Shown piece after piece: positions 31,951 to 41,277 of a stretch of DNA of 64,000 nucleotides. The notes below the pieces were generated by a model. The model worked only from the letters and a program-made list of their open reading frames with translations, was not told the DNA's origin and did not search any database. The first letter of the stretch is position 1, and every line of letters starts with the position of its first letter. The DNA comes from JBEVOS01 sp044226655 (GTDB lineage: Bacteria > Pseudomonadota > Alphaproteobacteria > Caulobacterales > Aquidulcibacteraceae), in assembly GCA_044226655.1 (NCBI GenBank), contig JBGAGO010000001.1, positions 62,001-126,000 on the forward strand. Direction: 5' to 3'. Position numbers and translations under genes: made by a program.

Positions 31951-33611
31951 CCGCGCTCTGTGATTTCCCATTCAAGGCCCATGATGCGGCAGAGAATCTC
32001 CTGCCGGCGGGCCAGCGCGCGCTCATCCCATTCCATCACCGTCTCCAGATCGCGCGTGATGGCGCGCACGGGATAGCCGCGGTCGAAATAGACGACACGC
32101 TTTTCGGGGAAGGTCCTGTTGGCGGCTTCATCGTCCTGCTTGTCGGTGACCAGCACGTAATTGCCGATCATGTTGGCGCATTGGCCGTAGCGTTTGGGAT
32201 CGCGCGGGAACAGGCGCAGCCAATATTCGGTGGGCGTGGCGGGCAGCACGTGCTCGACATTGGCGTCCGCGCCGCGGTCCAGCACCTCGCCCATCGCCGC
32301 ATTGATGCGCCACACGATGTAGCGGCGCATCTTGTCGCGCCGCGAACTGCCGCCGATGCGGTTGCGCAAATCGGCGCGCATGCCGGGCGCGAGATCGAGC
32401 GCGCCGCGCGGGCCGGTGAGCTTGGCGTCTTCGCCATGCGCGCGCCAGGCCGCATCCATGCGCGCACGCCGCACTTTGGGCTCGAGCACGTTGAGCGCGC
32501 ACGCCGCCATCAGCCGCTCATATTGCAGGAAGAAGCGCTGCGCGCCCGAGCGATCTGCGCCGCGCGTGGCGAGATAGTCGATCGCGAGCGGCTCCCACAT
32601 CAGCGGATCGAGCAATTGCAGGCAGCGGATGCGCCGATTGACGTCCGCGGAATCAGGCCCCGCCTCGACGGCGCCGTTGTAGAGCTCGCGGTGCGCGTCG
32701 CAATGGCGCGGCAGCCAATCGAGCAGAAATTTCCGGACGCCGACCCGCTTGGAAATCGTATCGATCAGCGCGGCGACATCGCCGGGCGAAATCAGCGCGC
32801 CTGCGCGCAGCAAAGGCGGCACGTAGCGCAGCAGCCGTGTGAAAGCTTCGCGCCCGGCGCGGATTTCGAGCCGCTCCCAGGTCGCCGCGGCCTTGGTCAC
32901 GTCCTCGGGCGTCAATTCGGGATTGGCGAGCAGCGCGCCCTTCAGAATGTCCGTGCCGGACAAATCCTGGCCGCGATTGTTCATGGTCTCGAACACGGTG
33001 ATGGCCGCGCCCGGCTCATCGGCGTCGATCACGGTGAAGATGGCCGCGCGCGCGATGTAGCGCACGAACGCATCGAGCTTGCGGTTGTCGTATTCGCTGC
33101 CGGAGAAGAACGATACGATCTCGCGCGCGGCGTGGATGAGGCATTCCTGGGCGTCGGTCTCGAACGATTGCAGCGCCGCGAGATCGAAGATGCGCCCCGG
33201 CGTCTGCACCCAGGTCGCGAAGAAATCGGCGTCGGCCTGGCGCAGGCGGATGCGGCCGTGCTCCGCGGCCGTCATCAGCAGCGATTGATAGAGCTCGGCA
33301 TGCTGGGGCAGCCGGTCGCGCGCGAACGCGATCAGCATGGAGAGCGTCGTCAGCCGCTGCTGGCCATCGGAAATTTCAAATTCGCGTCCCGCCTTCACGA
33401 ACACGATCTGGCCGATGAAATAGAACGCCGCGTTGCGCCGGAACGCCGCTTCGAGATCTTCGAGCAATTGCGCGACTTCCGCGACCGTCCACGTATAGGG
33501 GCGCTGAAACGGCGGAATGCGCAGCACGAAGGGACGCGACAGGATCGTCGCCAAATTCATGATCTGCGCGACGAGGCCAATGGGCGTCTCGCCGAACGGA
33601 TTGTTCGCCAT
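31947..33611 (-). CDS. DUF262-DUF1524 protein, GmrSD-like nuclease
   Basis: A 554-residue protein. The N-terminal DUF262 (ParB/Srx-like, GmrS) has IPPFQRPYTWT and the EISDGQQRLTTLSML motif used for nucleotide hydrolysis. The C-terminal DUF1524 (GmrD, His-Me finger nuclease) has NVEHVLPATPTEYW and NMIGNYVLVTDKQDDEAANRTF. Single-chain proteins of this form are type IV restriction enzymes or related defence nucleases that cut modified phage DNA. No restriction or other defence partner is nearby, so it seems to stand alone. The ATG at 33611 (MANNPFGE) has GGGGA upstream; 24 upstream codons are outside the fold. Confidence 0.88.
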   Translation of the reverse strand: MANNPFGETPIGLVAQIMNLATILSRPFVLRIPPFQRPYTWTVAEVAQLLEDLEAAFRRNAAFYFIGQIVFVKAGREFEISDGQQRLTTLSMLIAFARDRLPQHAELYQSLLMTAAEHGRIRLRQADADFFATWVQTPGRIFDLAALQSFETDAQECLIHAAREIVSFFSGSEYDNRKLDAFVRYIARAAIFTVIDADEPGAAITVFETMNNRGQDLSGTDILKGALLANPELTPEDVTKAAATWERLEIRAGREAFTRLLRYVPPLLRAGALISPGDVAALIDTISKRVGVRKFLLDWLPRHCDAHRELYNGAVEAGPDSADVNRRIRCLQLLDPLMWEPLAIDYLATRGADRSGAQRFFLQYERLMAACALNVLEPKVRRARMDAAWRAHGEDAKLTGPRGALDLAPGMRADLRNRIGGSSRRDKMRRYIVWRINAAMGEVLDRGADANVEHVLPATPTEYWLRLFPRDPKRYGQCANMIGNYVLVTDKQDDEAANRTFPEKRVVYFDRGYPVRAITRDLETVMEWDERALARRQEILCRIMGLEWEITERG

Positions 33612-33725
33612 ACGCGGTCCCCACGATCGTGGGTCCACGGTTACAAGGCAGTCACGCAGGGACGCAATGTTACGATCGCGCAATGAGGAGGATGCGCCCG
33701 CAGCGTCACCAACCCGCCACAGGGT

Positions 33726-34505
33726 TCATGGCGCGGACTGCGCTTCCAAGCGGGAAAAGCCGCGCCGCGCAAAGGCTTGCGGCATGATCGGCGCGGGCGC
33801 GGTCAAATAGCATGTGTCGCAGCACGCGCCGCCGCCGGGCGCCAGCGCGAGCAGATCGCACACGCGCCGCGCAATAGCCGCGCCAGAATCCATCCACATC
33901 ACGGACGCGGGCGCCGCGCGCCGCAATTCATCCGCCAGCAGCGGAAAATGCGTGCAGGCCAACGCCACGACGTCGATCTCGGGCGCCTGGCCGAAGAGGC
34001 CGGCGATCGCCTCCTCGATCGCGGCCTGATCGGGCGTTTCGCCGGCGAGCTTCTGTTCGGCCGCCGCCACCAGCGCCGTCGAGCCGAAGCGCACGACGCG
34101 CACATGCGCCGCGAAGCGTGCGATGAGGTCGTCCGTATAGGCGCGCGCGATCGTGGCCGGCGTCGCCAACAGGCCGATCACGCCGCTCTTCGTCGCCGCC
34201 GCGGCCGGCTTGATCGGCGGCACCACGCCGACGATCGGCAGATCGATCGCCGCGCGCACCGCGTCGAGCGCGATCGTCGAGGCGGTGTTGCAGGCGATGA
34301 CCACGAGATCGGGCCGCGCCTTCTCCACAAGGGCGGCGAGCAAGGCCGGAATCCGTGCGCGCAGCGCGGAATCGGATTTCGCGCCATAGGGCAGCCACGC
34401 ATTGTCGGCGGCGTAGTCCAAGCTCAGCGCTGGGCCGGCCGCGACGATGGCGTCGAGCACCGACAGACCGCCCACGCCGGAATCGAAGACAAGCGCGCGC
34501 TTCAT
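33726..34505 (-). CDS. murI: Glutamate racemase
   Basis: A 259-residue cofactor-free glutamate racemase making D-glutamate for peptidoglycan. It begins VFDSGVGGLSVL, and the two catalytic cysteines lie in VIACNTAST (about Cys71) and ALACTHFPLL (about Cys184). The length is normal. Its ATG overlaps the stop of the upstream VanX-like dipeptidase gene by 4 bp, joining two D-amino-acid functions. Confidence 0.95.
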   Translation of the reverse strand: MKRALVFDSGVGGLSVLDAIVAAGPALSLDYAADNAWLPYGAKSDSALRARIPALLAALVEKARPDLVVIACNTASTIALDAVRAAIDLPIVGVVPPIKPAAAATKSGVIGLLATPATIARAYTDDLIARFAAHVRVVRFGSTALVAAAEQKLAGETPDQAAIEEAIAGLFGQAPEIDVVALACTHFPLLADELRRAAPASVMWMDSGAAIARRVCDLLALAPGGGACCDTCYLTAPAPIMPQAFARRGFSRLEAQSAP

Positions 34506-35275
34506 GGATCAGGCGCCAGGCCGTAGAGCGCGGCGGGCTGGCCCGTATCGCGCGCCCACATCTGATCGCCCCAGGAATAATGCCACCATTCATTGCGGTA
34601 ATTGTTGAAGCCCGCCTCTATCATCAGCCAAAAGAGCAGACGGCGATTGGCGCGGGCCTCTTCATCCGAGAATGCGAAGCTCGCCGCGTCGCCGTGCTCG
34701 AAGCGATCCGTATGCGCGAGCGGCGTCACATCGTCGAACAGCGAGCCCATCCACAGCGGGCCTTCGCCGATGATCGCGATGGTGAGGTCGACGGCCGCGC
34801 CAGTGGCGTGCGGCGCGGGGCGCATCGGATCATTGGTCGGCGCGGCCCAATAATTCCCAACCTCTTCGCGCACCTGCGCGTCGCTCCAATCGGGATGGCG
34901 GCGCGCCAATTCGCGCGGCGTCCACACCTCGTGGAAATAGGCCTGCACGGCGCGCGGGCGCCATGCGTCATAGAGATAAAGACAGAGGCCCTGCGCGCGC
35001 AGCTTTTTATCCACAGACGCCAGTTTCTCGCCGACGCTCTGACGTATCCACAGCGCATCGACCGCGCCCGGCGCGGCCTCCCAATAGGGCGGATTGCGAT
35101 CGTGCGCGTAATGATTGCGGCCCGACAAGCCGAACGTTTCGGCGCGCATAAGTGATTCGCCAAACCGCGAGTCCGCCGCATCGATCGGCCAATCGCGATA
35201 CGGCGTCGGCGCAATCGTTAACGAAGTGCGCGCTGGAATTGCTGTTTTGCGCAAGGATTCAAGCGGACCGAACAT
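34502..35275 (-). CDS. D-alanyl-D-alanine dipeptidase (VanX/DdpX-like, M15D)
   Basis: A 257-residue zinc peptidase. The M15 zinc motifs are PHATGAAVDLT (His and Asp ligands, SxHxxGxAxD type) and EWWHYSWG (Glu base and His ligand). YLYDAWRPRAVQAYF contains the substrate-binding Arg typical of VanX/DdpX. It would split D-Ala-D-Ala, releasing D-alanine for reuse. No signal peptide is obvious, consistent with a cytosolic VanX-like enzyme. The ATG at 35275 is used since the YRDWPID segment seems family-like; an internal ATG at 35149 is possible. It is coupled to murI. No other vancomycin-resistance genes are seen. Confidence 0.85.
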   Translation of the reverse strand: MFGPLESLRKTAIPARTSLTIAPTPYRDWPIDAADSRFGESLMRAETFGLSGRNHYAHDRNPPYWEAAPGAVDALWIRQSVGEKLASVDKKLRAQGLCLYLYDAWRPRAVQAYFHEVWTPRELARRHPDWSDAQVREEVGNYWAAPTNDPMRPAPHATGAAVDLTIAIIGEGPLWMGSLFDDVTPLAHTDRFEHGDAASFAFSDEEARANRRLLFWLMIEAGFNNYRNEWWHYSWGDQMWARDTGQPAALYGLAPDP

Positions 35276-35418
35276 TTCTGTTAGCTATCTGGTAATCACG
35301 TTCCATAGAAAGTTGCTTTTGGGGTAGTGAGGCGCACAACGAGTACCGGATTCAGTCCATAGCCCATGATCATGCCGAATGGGGGGCAAGGGCGAACTGA
35401 AACGCAACGGGGTCGGCA

Positions 35419-36387
35419 ATGAGTCGCATCGGAACTTCCTCCGTGGTCTTCGTGACCCTTTCTGGCCTGTTCTGGGGCGGATGGGTCGTCGGATCGCAAA
35501 CCTCTCAAGGCCAAGAAGCGTTAGCGCACGCGTATGAAGCCTATGCGCGCCAGCAGGCCGTCGAGAATGAAGATTTGTTCGCGCCGAACGCGCTGCGCGC
35601 AGTGGTGTGCAGCGGCGGCGCGGAGATCGGCGCCGAAGATTCGCGGCCCTGCCTCGCGGTGGCCGCGGCCGGCCGCTTGTTCATCGTCGATGCGGGCTCT
35701 GGCGCGGCGGCCGCGCTCGCGCGCCGCAATATGCCGTTCGCCCGGCTCGAAGCCGTGCTGCTGACGGGCGGCGATCTGATGCGCGGCGCGGATCTGGATG
35801 AGCTTTATGCGGCCACGTCGCGCGCCAAGCCGGATGCGCTGCTGCCGGTGTACGGCCCGGCGGATGCGCAGCGTCTGGTCGAAGGGCTCAACATGGCCTC
35901 CGGCCTCGACGGCCTGAGCCGCGGCCTGCAAGCCTGGGGCCCTGCCCCTGAGCCGGGCCGCTCGGTGATTGTGTTCCAGGGCGATGGTCTGATCGTGTCG
36001 GCGTTCACCACGCGCGAAGACGCGTTCAATGGCCGCGTCGGCTATCGGTTCGACTATGGCGGCCGCTCGCTGGTCGTCGGCGGCGATGGCCGCGCGCAAT
36101 GGGCGCAGGCCGCGGCGGACGCGGATGTCGTGCTCCATGGCGCAACGACGCAGGCGCTGGCCAATCTGCACGAAGGCGGTCCAGCCACGGTGGCGGAAGT
36201 CGCCCGCCAGGCGCGGCTCTCCAATGCCGGCATGGTCGTGTTCACCGGCGGCGGCGACCGCGTCAGCTCCGACATGCAAGTGGCGGAAGCGCGCCGCAAC
36301 GGTCTGGACAGCGCCATTTCCGGCCGCGAAGGCATGCTGCTCGAACTGCCGTTCGGCAAGCAGGACGTGAACGTCCGTCCGCTGTAA
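35419..36387 (+). CDS. Exported MBL-fold protein lacking metal ligands
   Basis: A 322-residue protein with an N-terminal hydrophobic anchor (about 7-27). The rest follows the metallo-beta-lactamase fold of arylsulfatase/RNase Z-like hydrolases: a strand with LFIVDAGSG, AVLLTGGDLMRGADLDELYA where active members have LTHxHxDHxxGL, VGYRFDYGGRSLVVGGDGR where active members have GDT, and a late VVFTGGG where a His is usual. The His and Asp ligands are therefore missing at each place I can align. It looks like a pseudoenzyme with a binding or structural role. A strong terminator follows. Confidence 0.72.
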   Translation: MSRIGTSSVVFVTLSGLFWGGWVVGSQTSQGQEALAHAYEAYARQQAVENEDLFAPNALRAVVCSGGAEIGAEDSRPCLAVAAAGRLFIVDAGSGAAAALARRNMPFARLEAVLLTGGDLMRGADLDELYAATSRAKPDALLPVYGPADAQRLVEGLNMASGLDGLSRGLQAWGPAPEPGRSVIVFQGDGLIVSAFTTREDAFNGRVGYRFDYGGRSLVVGGDGRAQWAQAAADADVVLHGATTQALANLHEGGPATVAEVARQARLSNAGMVVFTGGGDRVSSDMQVAEARRNGLDSAISGREGMLLELPFGKQDVNVRPL

Positions 36388-36414
36388 CGCTCGAGACAAA
36401 TCGGATTCATCATA

Positions 36415-36451
36415 AGCGGCTCCGGCGCCATGCCGGGGCCGCTGCTGTTTT
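36415..36451 (+). terminator. Intrinsic terminator after MBL-fold gene
   Basis: AGCGGC-t-CCGGC pairs with GCCGG-g-GCCGCT around a 5-nt loop and is followed by GCTGTTTT. It lies 28 bp after the stop codon. Confidence 0.7.
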
Positions 36452-36503
36452 CAGCGCCGGAACCGCGTACGCTTCAGCGTTAGATGCGCTGAAAGAGGCG
36501 CTG

Positions 36504-37985
36504 ATGCCCGACATGCGACACGCCGCAATCGCGGCCAACCGGTTTGGATTCGGCGCGCGCCCCGGCGAACTCGCGGCGATTGCGAACGATCCGCGCGGCT
36601 GGGCCAAGAGCCAGCTGGCCACGCCCTATGCGCCGCCGCCCGCCATCGCGGCGCTGCCGGCGGCGGAAGATGATCTGCTCGCCTTCGGCCGCTGGTACGC
36701 GCATCAGCGCCTCAACGGGCCGAACGGCGCGCGTGTCGCGCAGCGCCTGCGCCGACAGGGCGCGACGGACACGCAAGTCGCGATGGCGTCGATCGAAGAG
36801 AACTTCATCCAGAATTTCCGGCCGCGCATCCAAGCCTCCGTCGATGCGCGCCTGCAGGCGGCATTGACGACGGATCGGCCGGTGGCCGAACGCTGCGTGC
36901 ATTTCTGGAGCAATCATTTCACGGTTTCGACGGCCAAGCCCGCCGCCGTGGCGATGCCGCCCTCGTTCGAGAAGGACGCCATCCGCCCGCACATTCAGGG
37001 CCGCTTCGTCGATATGCTGCTGGCCTCGACCAAGCATCCCGGCATGCTGATCTATCTCGACAATTGGCTGTCGATCGGCCCCAACTCGCCCGCCGCGCGC
37101 CAGCCCAATCTCGCGCGCCGCATGCTGCCGCAAGGCGCGCGCGCGAACGGGATCAACGAAAATCTCGGCCGCGAAATTCTCGAACTGCACACGCTCGGCG
37201 TCGGCGGCGGCTATGCGCAGGCTGATGTGCAGTCGCTCGCCGCCATCATCACCGGCTGGAGCTATGATCGGCCCAATGGGCTGGAATATCTCACCGATGG
37301 CGAAGGCACGCGCAGCGGCGGCGATCTCTTCCGTTTCTTTGACATCGCGCACGAGCCGGGCGCCAAGACGCTGTGCGGACGGCGCTACGCGCAGGAAGAC
37401 GTCGCGCAAGGCGAAGCCGCGCTCGCCGATCTCGCGCGCCATCCCTCCACCGCGCATCACCTCGCGACCAAGCTGGCGCGCCAATACATCGCAGACGATC
37501 CGCCCGCCGCCGCCGTCGCGCGCATCGCCGCGGCATACAGCACCAGCGACGGCGATCTGCGCCACACCATGGAGGCCGTGATCGATTGTCCCGAAGCGTG
37601 GGAGCAGCCGTTCGTGAAATTCAAACAGCCCGAAGAATACGCGATCTCGGTGCTGCGCGCGGCCAATGTGCACGATCTGCCGATCGGCGCCGGCCTCGCC
37701 GTGCTCACGACGCTTGGCCAGCGCCCCTATTCCGCGCCCGGCCCCGATGGCTGGCCGGATGCCGCGGCCAATTGGCTTTCGCCCGATCTGATCTGGAAGC
37801 GGCTCGAATTCGCGCAGAGCTACGCGCAGCGCATCGGGCGGGCCGATGTCGATCCCGTCACGCTCGGCCAAGCTGTCCAAGGCCCGCTGCTCAGCGATGA
37901 GACGATCCAAACCGTGCGCCGCGCCGAAAGCCCGATCCAGGGCTTCGCGCTTTTGTTCGGCGCGCCCGAATTCCAGCGGAGATAG
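36504..37985 (+). CDS. DUF1800-family protein
   Basis: A 493-residue protein of the DUF1800 family: the opening AAIANRFGFGARPGEL, the central HFWSNHFTVS, and NENLGREILELHTLGVGGGYAQADVQ are hallmarks. The family is nearly always encoded next to DUF1501, as here (4-bp gap). The pair is thought to be exported and involved in cell-surface or polysaccharide-related processes, but the chemistry is unknown. No clear signal peptide is visible on this member. GAAAGAGG lies before the chosen ATG; the open frame extends 135 codons upstream into the MBL gene, which I regard as chance. Confidence 0.88.
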   Translation: MPDMRHAAIAANRFGFGARPGELAAIANDPRGWAKSQLATPYAPPPAIAALPAAEDDLLAFGRWYAHQRLNGPNGARVAQRLRRQGATDTQVAMASIEENFIQNFRPRIQASVDARLQAALTTDRPVAERCVHFWSNHFTVSTAKPAAVAMPPSFEKDAIRPHIQGRFVDMLLASTKHPGMLIYLDNWLSIGPNSPAARQPNLARRMLPQGARANGINENLGREILELHTLGVGGGYAQADVQSLAAIITGWSYDRPNGLEYLTDGEGTRSGGDLFRFFDIAHEPGAKTLCGRRYAQEDVAQGEAALADLARHPSTAHHLATKLARQYIADDPPAAAVARIAAAYSTSDGDLRHTMEAVIDCPEAWEQPFVKFKQPEEYAISVLRAANVHDLPIGAGLAVLTTLGQRPYSAPGPDGWPDAAANWLSPDLIWKRLEFAQSYAQRIGRADVDPVTLGQAVQGPLLSDETIQTVRRAESPIQGFALLFGAPEFQRR

Positions 37986-37989
37986 GCTT

Positions 37990-39180
37990 ATGTCCGCGAC
38001 ACGACGCACTATCCTTGGCGGCGCAGCGCTTTCGGCCGCCGCGCTCAGCTTTCCCGCGTTCAGCTTTGCGCAGGCGGCGAGCGACAAGCGGCTCTTCGTC
38101 GTCATCCTGCGCGGCGCGATGGACGGCATGGCCGCTATCCCGCCGATCGGTGATCCCGATTATGCGCGCGTGCGCGGCGCGCTGGCGCAGAGCGATGCGC
38201 TACGGCTCGATGCGCGCTTCGCGCTGCACCGCAATTTCCCGAAGCTGCACACGATGTACGGCGCCGGCGAAATGCTGTGCGTGCATGCGGCGGCGACCGG
38301 CTATCGCGACCGTTCGCATTTCGATGCGCAGAACATGTTGGAGACCGGCGGCGCCGCGCCCTTCCTGCGCAATCTCGGCTGGCTCAACGTCGCGCTCGCC
38401 GATCTGCCGGCGCAGCGCGCGCAGGGTCGGCGCGAACTCGGCGTCGCACTGGCCGCGCAGGCGCCGCTCATTCTGCGCGGCGATGCTTCGGTGACGACAT
38501 GGTCGCCCTCGCCGCTGCCGCAGGTCGAGGGCGATACGATCGCGCGCCTGATGGCGCTCTACAGCCACACCGATCCCGGCCTCGCGCGCGCGCTCGAATC
38601 CGCGATCGCCGCCAACCAGCTTGCGACGGACTCGGGCGCGATGGCGATGGGCGGCGGCTATGGGCGCGCGATCACGCCGCTCACGCGGATGGCCGCAACG
38701 TTCCTAAAGCAGGAGAACGGCCCCGTCGCGGCGGTGCTCGACATGGGCAATTGGGACACCCACGCCAATCAAGGCGTCGATCAGGGCACGCTGGCGCGCA
38801 ATTTCCAATTGCTCGACGATGGGCTCGACGCGTTCAAGACCGAGATGGGGCCGCTCTGGCGCAACGCGGTCGTAGTCGTCGCCACCGAATTCGGCCGCAC
38901 CGCCGCGCCCAATGGCGCGATGGGCACCGATCATGGCACGGCTTCGGCGTGTTTTGTCCTGGGCGGGGCGGTGAATGGCGGGCGCGTGCTGGCCGATTGG
39001 CCGGGCCTCGCACAGCGCGCGCTCTACCAGGGCCGCGACCTCGCCCCGACGACCGATGTGCGCAGCGTGCTCAAAGGCGTGCTCGGCGATCATCTGGGGG
39101 TGACGGCGGCGGCGCTGGAGGCCAGCGTCTTTCCCGACAGCCGCGCGGCGCGGCCCATGAACGGCCTGCTCCGGGCCTAG
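37990..39180 (+). CDS. DUF1501-family protein with Tat signal
   Basis: A 396-residue protein. It opens with a twin-arginine signal (SATRRTILGGAALSAAALSF, cleavage near FAQA), so it is exported folded. The DUF1501 core includes LFVVILRGAMDGMA, HFDAQNMLETG, NWDTHANQG and ATEFGRTAAPNG with ATDHGTAS-like TDHGTASACFVLGG. DUF1501 belongs to the alkaline phosphatase/sulfatase superfamily by fold, with Asp/His metal ligands. It pairs with DUF1800 upstream. A sulfatase-like role is inference only. Confidence 0.88.
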   Translation: MSATRRTILGGAALSAAALSFPAFSFAQAASDKRLFVVILRGAMDGMAAIPPIGDPDYARVRGALAQSDALRLDARFALHRNFPKLHTMYGAGEMLCVHAAATGYRDRSHFDAQNMLETGGAAPFLRNLGWLNVALADLPAQRAQGRRELGVALAAQAPLILRGDASVTTWSPSPLPQVEGDTIARLMALYSHTDPGLARALESAIAANQLATDSGAMAMGGGYGRAITPLTRMAATFLKQENGPVAAVLDMGNWDTHANQGVDQGTLARNFQLLDDGLDAFKTEMGPLWRNAVVVVATEFGRTAAPNGAMGTDHGTASACFVLGGAVNGGRVLADWPGLAQRALYQGRDLAPTTDVRSVLKGVLGDHLGVTAAALEASVFPDSRAARPMNGLLRA

Positions 39181-39235
39181 GGCCGGCCTGAGCTTACGCC
39201 TCGCCTCCCGCCGCGGAGGCGCGTAAAACGCGGCC

Positions 39236-40018
39236 ATGCGCGCGCTCGCCCTCTCCGTCCTTCTGCTCGCAGCGGCAGCGCCCGCGCACGCCGAGCGCTT
39301 CTCGCTCGATTATCGCGGCAGCACGTTCGGCATTCTGCCGCTTGGCGACGTCGTGCTCGATTTCGATGTCACCGACGACAGCTACAGCGTGGACGCGCGT
39401 TTGGAATCGAGCGGCCTGGTGTCCTTGTTCGAACGCACCGATCTCACCGCGCACGCCGAGGGCCGCATTGAAAACGGCGCGGTGCGCTGGGCGAGCTATC
39501 ATCTCGATCACCATTACAGCCGCAAGCACCGCGTGATCACGATGCAGCCCACCCCGACCGGGATCGCCGCCGACATCCAGCCGAATTTCCGGCTCTGGGG
39601 CGAGCCGCCGGCGAGCGATGAGCAGAAGCGCGGCTCGCGCGATCCGCTCTCTTCACTCGTCGCCATGGGCGTGGACGTGCAGCGCACGCATCGCTGCGAC
39701 GGCGCCTATCCAACGTTCGACGGCCGCTTCCACTATCGGCTGGAGCTGAGCGGCGGCGACAACGACCGTGTCGATTCTGGCGGTTATGAAGGACGGGCGC
39801 TGCGCTGCAGACTGCGCTATGTGCCGGTGTCAGGTTTCGAAGCCGACGATGCGGGCCGCCGGCGCTTTCCCGAAGGCGATATCTGGTTCGCGCTGGTCGA
39901 CAATTCGCCGCTCGCGCCGCCCGTGCGCATCCGTTTGCCGATGGCGGTGGGCAGCGCGCATATCGCGCTCGCGCATTGGCGCCGCCCCGAGATCGACATT
40001 CAAACGGCCGCCAATTGA
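39236..40018 (+). CDS. DUF3108-family exported protein
   Basis: A 260-residue protein with a signal peptide (MRALALSVLLLAAAAPAHA). The mature part has GDVVLDFDVTDDSYSVDARLESSGLVSLFERTD-type beta strands and a late FPEGDIWFALVDN, matching DUF3108, a periplasmic beta-barrel lipocalin-like family of unknown function often placed next to rsmB or polysaccharide genes. The following rsmB start overlaps its stop. Confidence 0.8.
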   Translation: MRALALSVLLLAAAAPAHAERFSLDYRGSTFGILPLGDVVLDFDVTDDSYSVDARLESSGLVSLFERTDLTAHAEGRIENGAVRWASYHLDHHYSRKHRVITMQPTPTGIAADIQPNFRLWGEPPASDEQKRGSRDPLSSLVAMGVDVQRTHRCDGAYPTFDGRFHYRLELSGGDNDRVDSGGYEGRALRCRLRYVPVSGFEADDAGRRRFPEGDIWFALVDNSPLAPPVRIRLPMAVGSAHIALAHWRRPEIDIQTAAN

Positions 40019-41277
40019 GCGCGCGCCGCGCCGCCGCAGAGCTGACGATCGCCGTGCTCGACAAGGGCCGCACGCTCGATGACGCGCTCACCGACACCAA
40101 GAGCTATCAGGCGCTCGATGGCCGCGATCGCGGCTTCGCGCGCGCGCTGGCCTCGGCCACGTTGCGCCGTCTTGGCGGGATCGATGCGGCGCTCGCGCAA
40201 TTTCTGACGCATCCGCTGCCCGAAACCGCTTTGGCCGCGCGCGCGATTTTGCGCACCGGCGCGGCGCAATTGCTCGTGCTCGGCACGCCGGCGCATGCGG
40301 CGGTGGGCGAATCCGTGTCGCTGGCCAATGGGCACAATGCGGTGCGGCCGTTCGCCAAGCTCATCAATGCCGTGCTGCGGCGCGTGGCCAGCGAAGGCCC
40401 GGCACTGCTCGACGCGCAACCGGCCGGCGCGAACTTGCCGCCCTGGCTGTTCGCGCGCTGGCGCGCCGCCTACGGCGCCGAAGCGGAGGCGATCGCGGCG
40501 GCGCTGCGTGAAGAACCGCCGCTCGATCTCACGGCGAAGGACGATGCAGCGCGCTGGCTTGAGCCCTTGCGCGCCGCGCTGACGCCAACGGGCAGTCTGC
40601 GTCTCGCGGAGCATGCGGGCGTCGAGGCTTTGCCGGGCTTCGCGGACGGCGCCTTCTGGGTGCAGGACGCGGCCGCCGCCCTGCCGGCGCGCCTGCTCGG
40701 CGATGTGCGCGGCAAGCGCGTGCTGGATTTGTGCGCCGCGCCGGGCGGCAAAACGCTTCAGCTCGCCGCCGCCGACGCAAACGTCGCCGCGCTCGACCGC
40801 GATGAGGCGCGCCTCGGCCGCCTGCGCGAGGGCCTCAAGCGCACGGGCCTCGATGCAGAGATCATCTGCGCGGACGCGCTCGCCTATGAGACGAGCGCCT
40901 TGTTCGACGCCGTTCTGCTCGACGCGCCCTGCACCTCGACGGGCACCTTGCGCCGCCATCCCGACGTGGCCTGGCTGCGCCGGCCGACGGACATTCCAAA
41001 ACTCGCCGACTTGCAGGCGCAGCTGCTCGATCACGCAGCGCGGCTCATCAAGCCGGGCGGCGCGCTGATCTACGCCGTGTGTTCGCTCGAACCGGAGGAA
41101 GGGCCTGCGATCATCGCCAAGGCCGGCGATGTGTGGCGGCGCGATCCGATCGCGGCCGACGAGCTTGGCGAACCGCGCATCATCACGCCCGATGGCGCGC
41201 TGCGCACGCTGCCCTCGCACTGGCCCGACATCGGCGGGCTCGACGGCTTCTACGCTGCGCGCCTCATCCGCCGCTGA
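40015..41277 (+). CDS. rsmB: 16S rRNA m5C967 methyltransferase
   Basis: A 420-residue enzyme with an N-terminal NusB-like RNA-binding domain (to about residue 130; DRGFARALASATLRRLGGID) and a Rossmann methyltransferase domain. SAM motif I is VLDLCAAPGGKTLQLA, and the two catalytic Cys lie in LLDAPCTSTGTLRRHPD and YAVCSLEPEEG. It methylates C5 of C967 in 16S rRNA. The start is likely TTG at 40015, overlapping the DUF3108 stop (TTGA); a further TTG at 39976 is the alternative. A weak start fits translation coupled to the upstream gene. Confidence 0.92.
   Translation: MSARRAAAELTIAVLDKGRTLDDALTDTKSYQALDGRDRGFARALASATLRRLGGIDAALAQFLTHPLPETALAARAILRTGAAQLLVLGTPAHAAVGESVSLANGHNAVRPFAKLINAVLRRVASEGPALLDAQPAGANLPPWLFARWRAAYGAEAEAIAAALREEPPLDLTAKDDAARWLEPLRAALTPTGSLRLAEHAGVEALPGFADGAFWVQDAAAALPARLLGDVRGKRVLDLCAAPGGKTLQLAAADANVAALDRDEARLGRLREGLKRTGLDAEIICADALAYETSALFDAVLLDAPCTSTGTLRRHPDVAWLRRPTDIPKLADLQAQLLDHAARLIKPGGALIYAVCSLEPEEGPAIIAKAGDVWRRDPIAADELGEPRIITPDGALRTLPSHWPDIGGLDGFYAARLIRR

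Noticed and set aside
39190..39228. Hairpin CGCCTCC/GGAGGCG as terminator after DUF1501
   Set aside because: The stem is followed by GCGTAAAACGC without a T-run, and lies at the ribosome-binding region of the DUF3108 gene; I could not support a terminator call.
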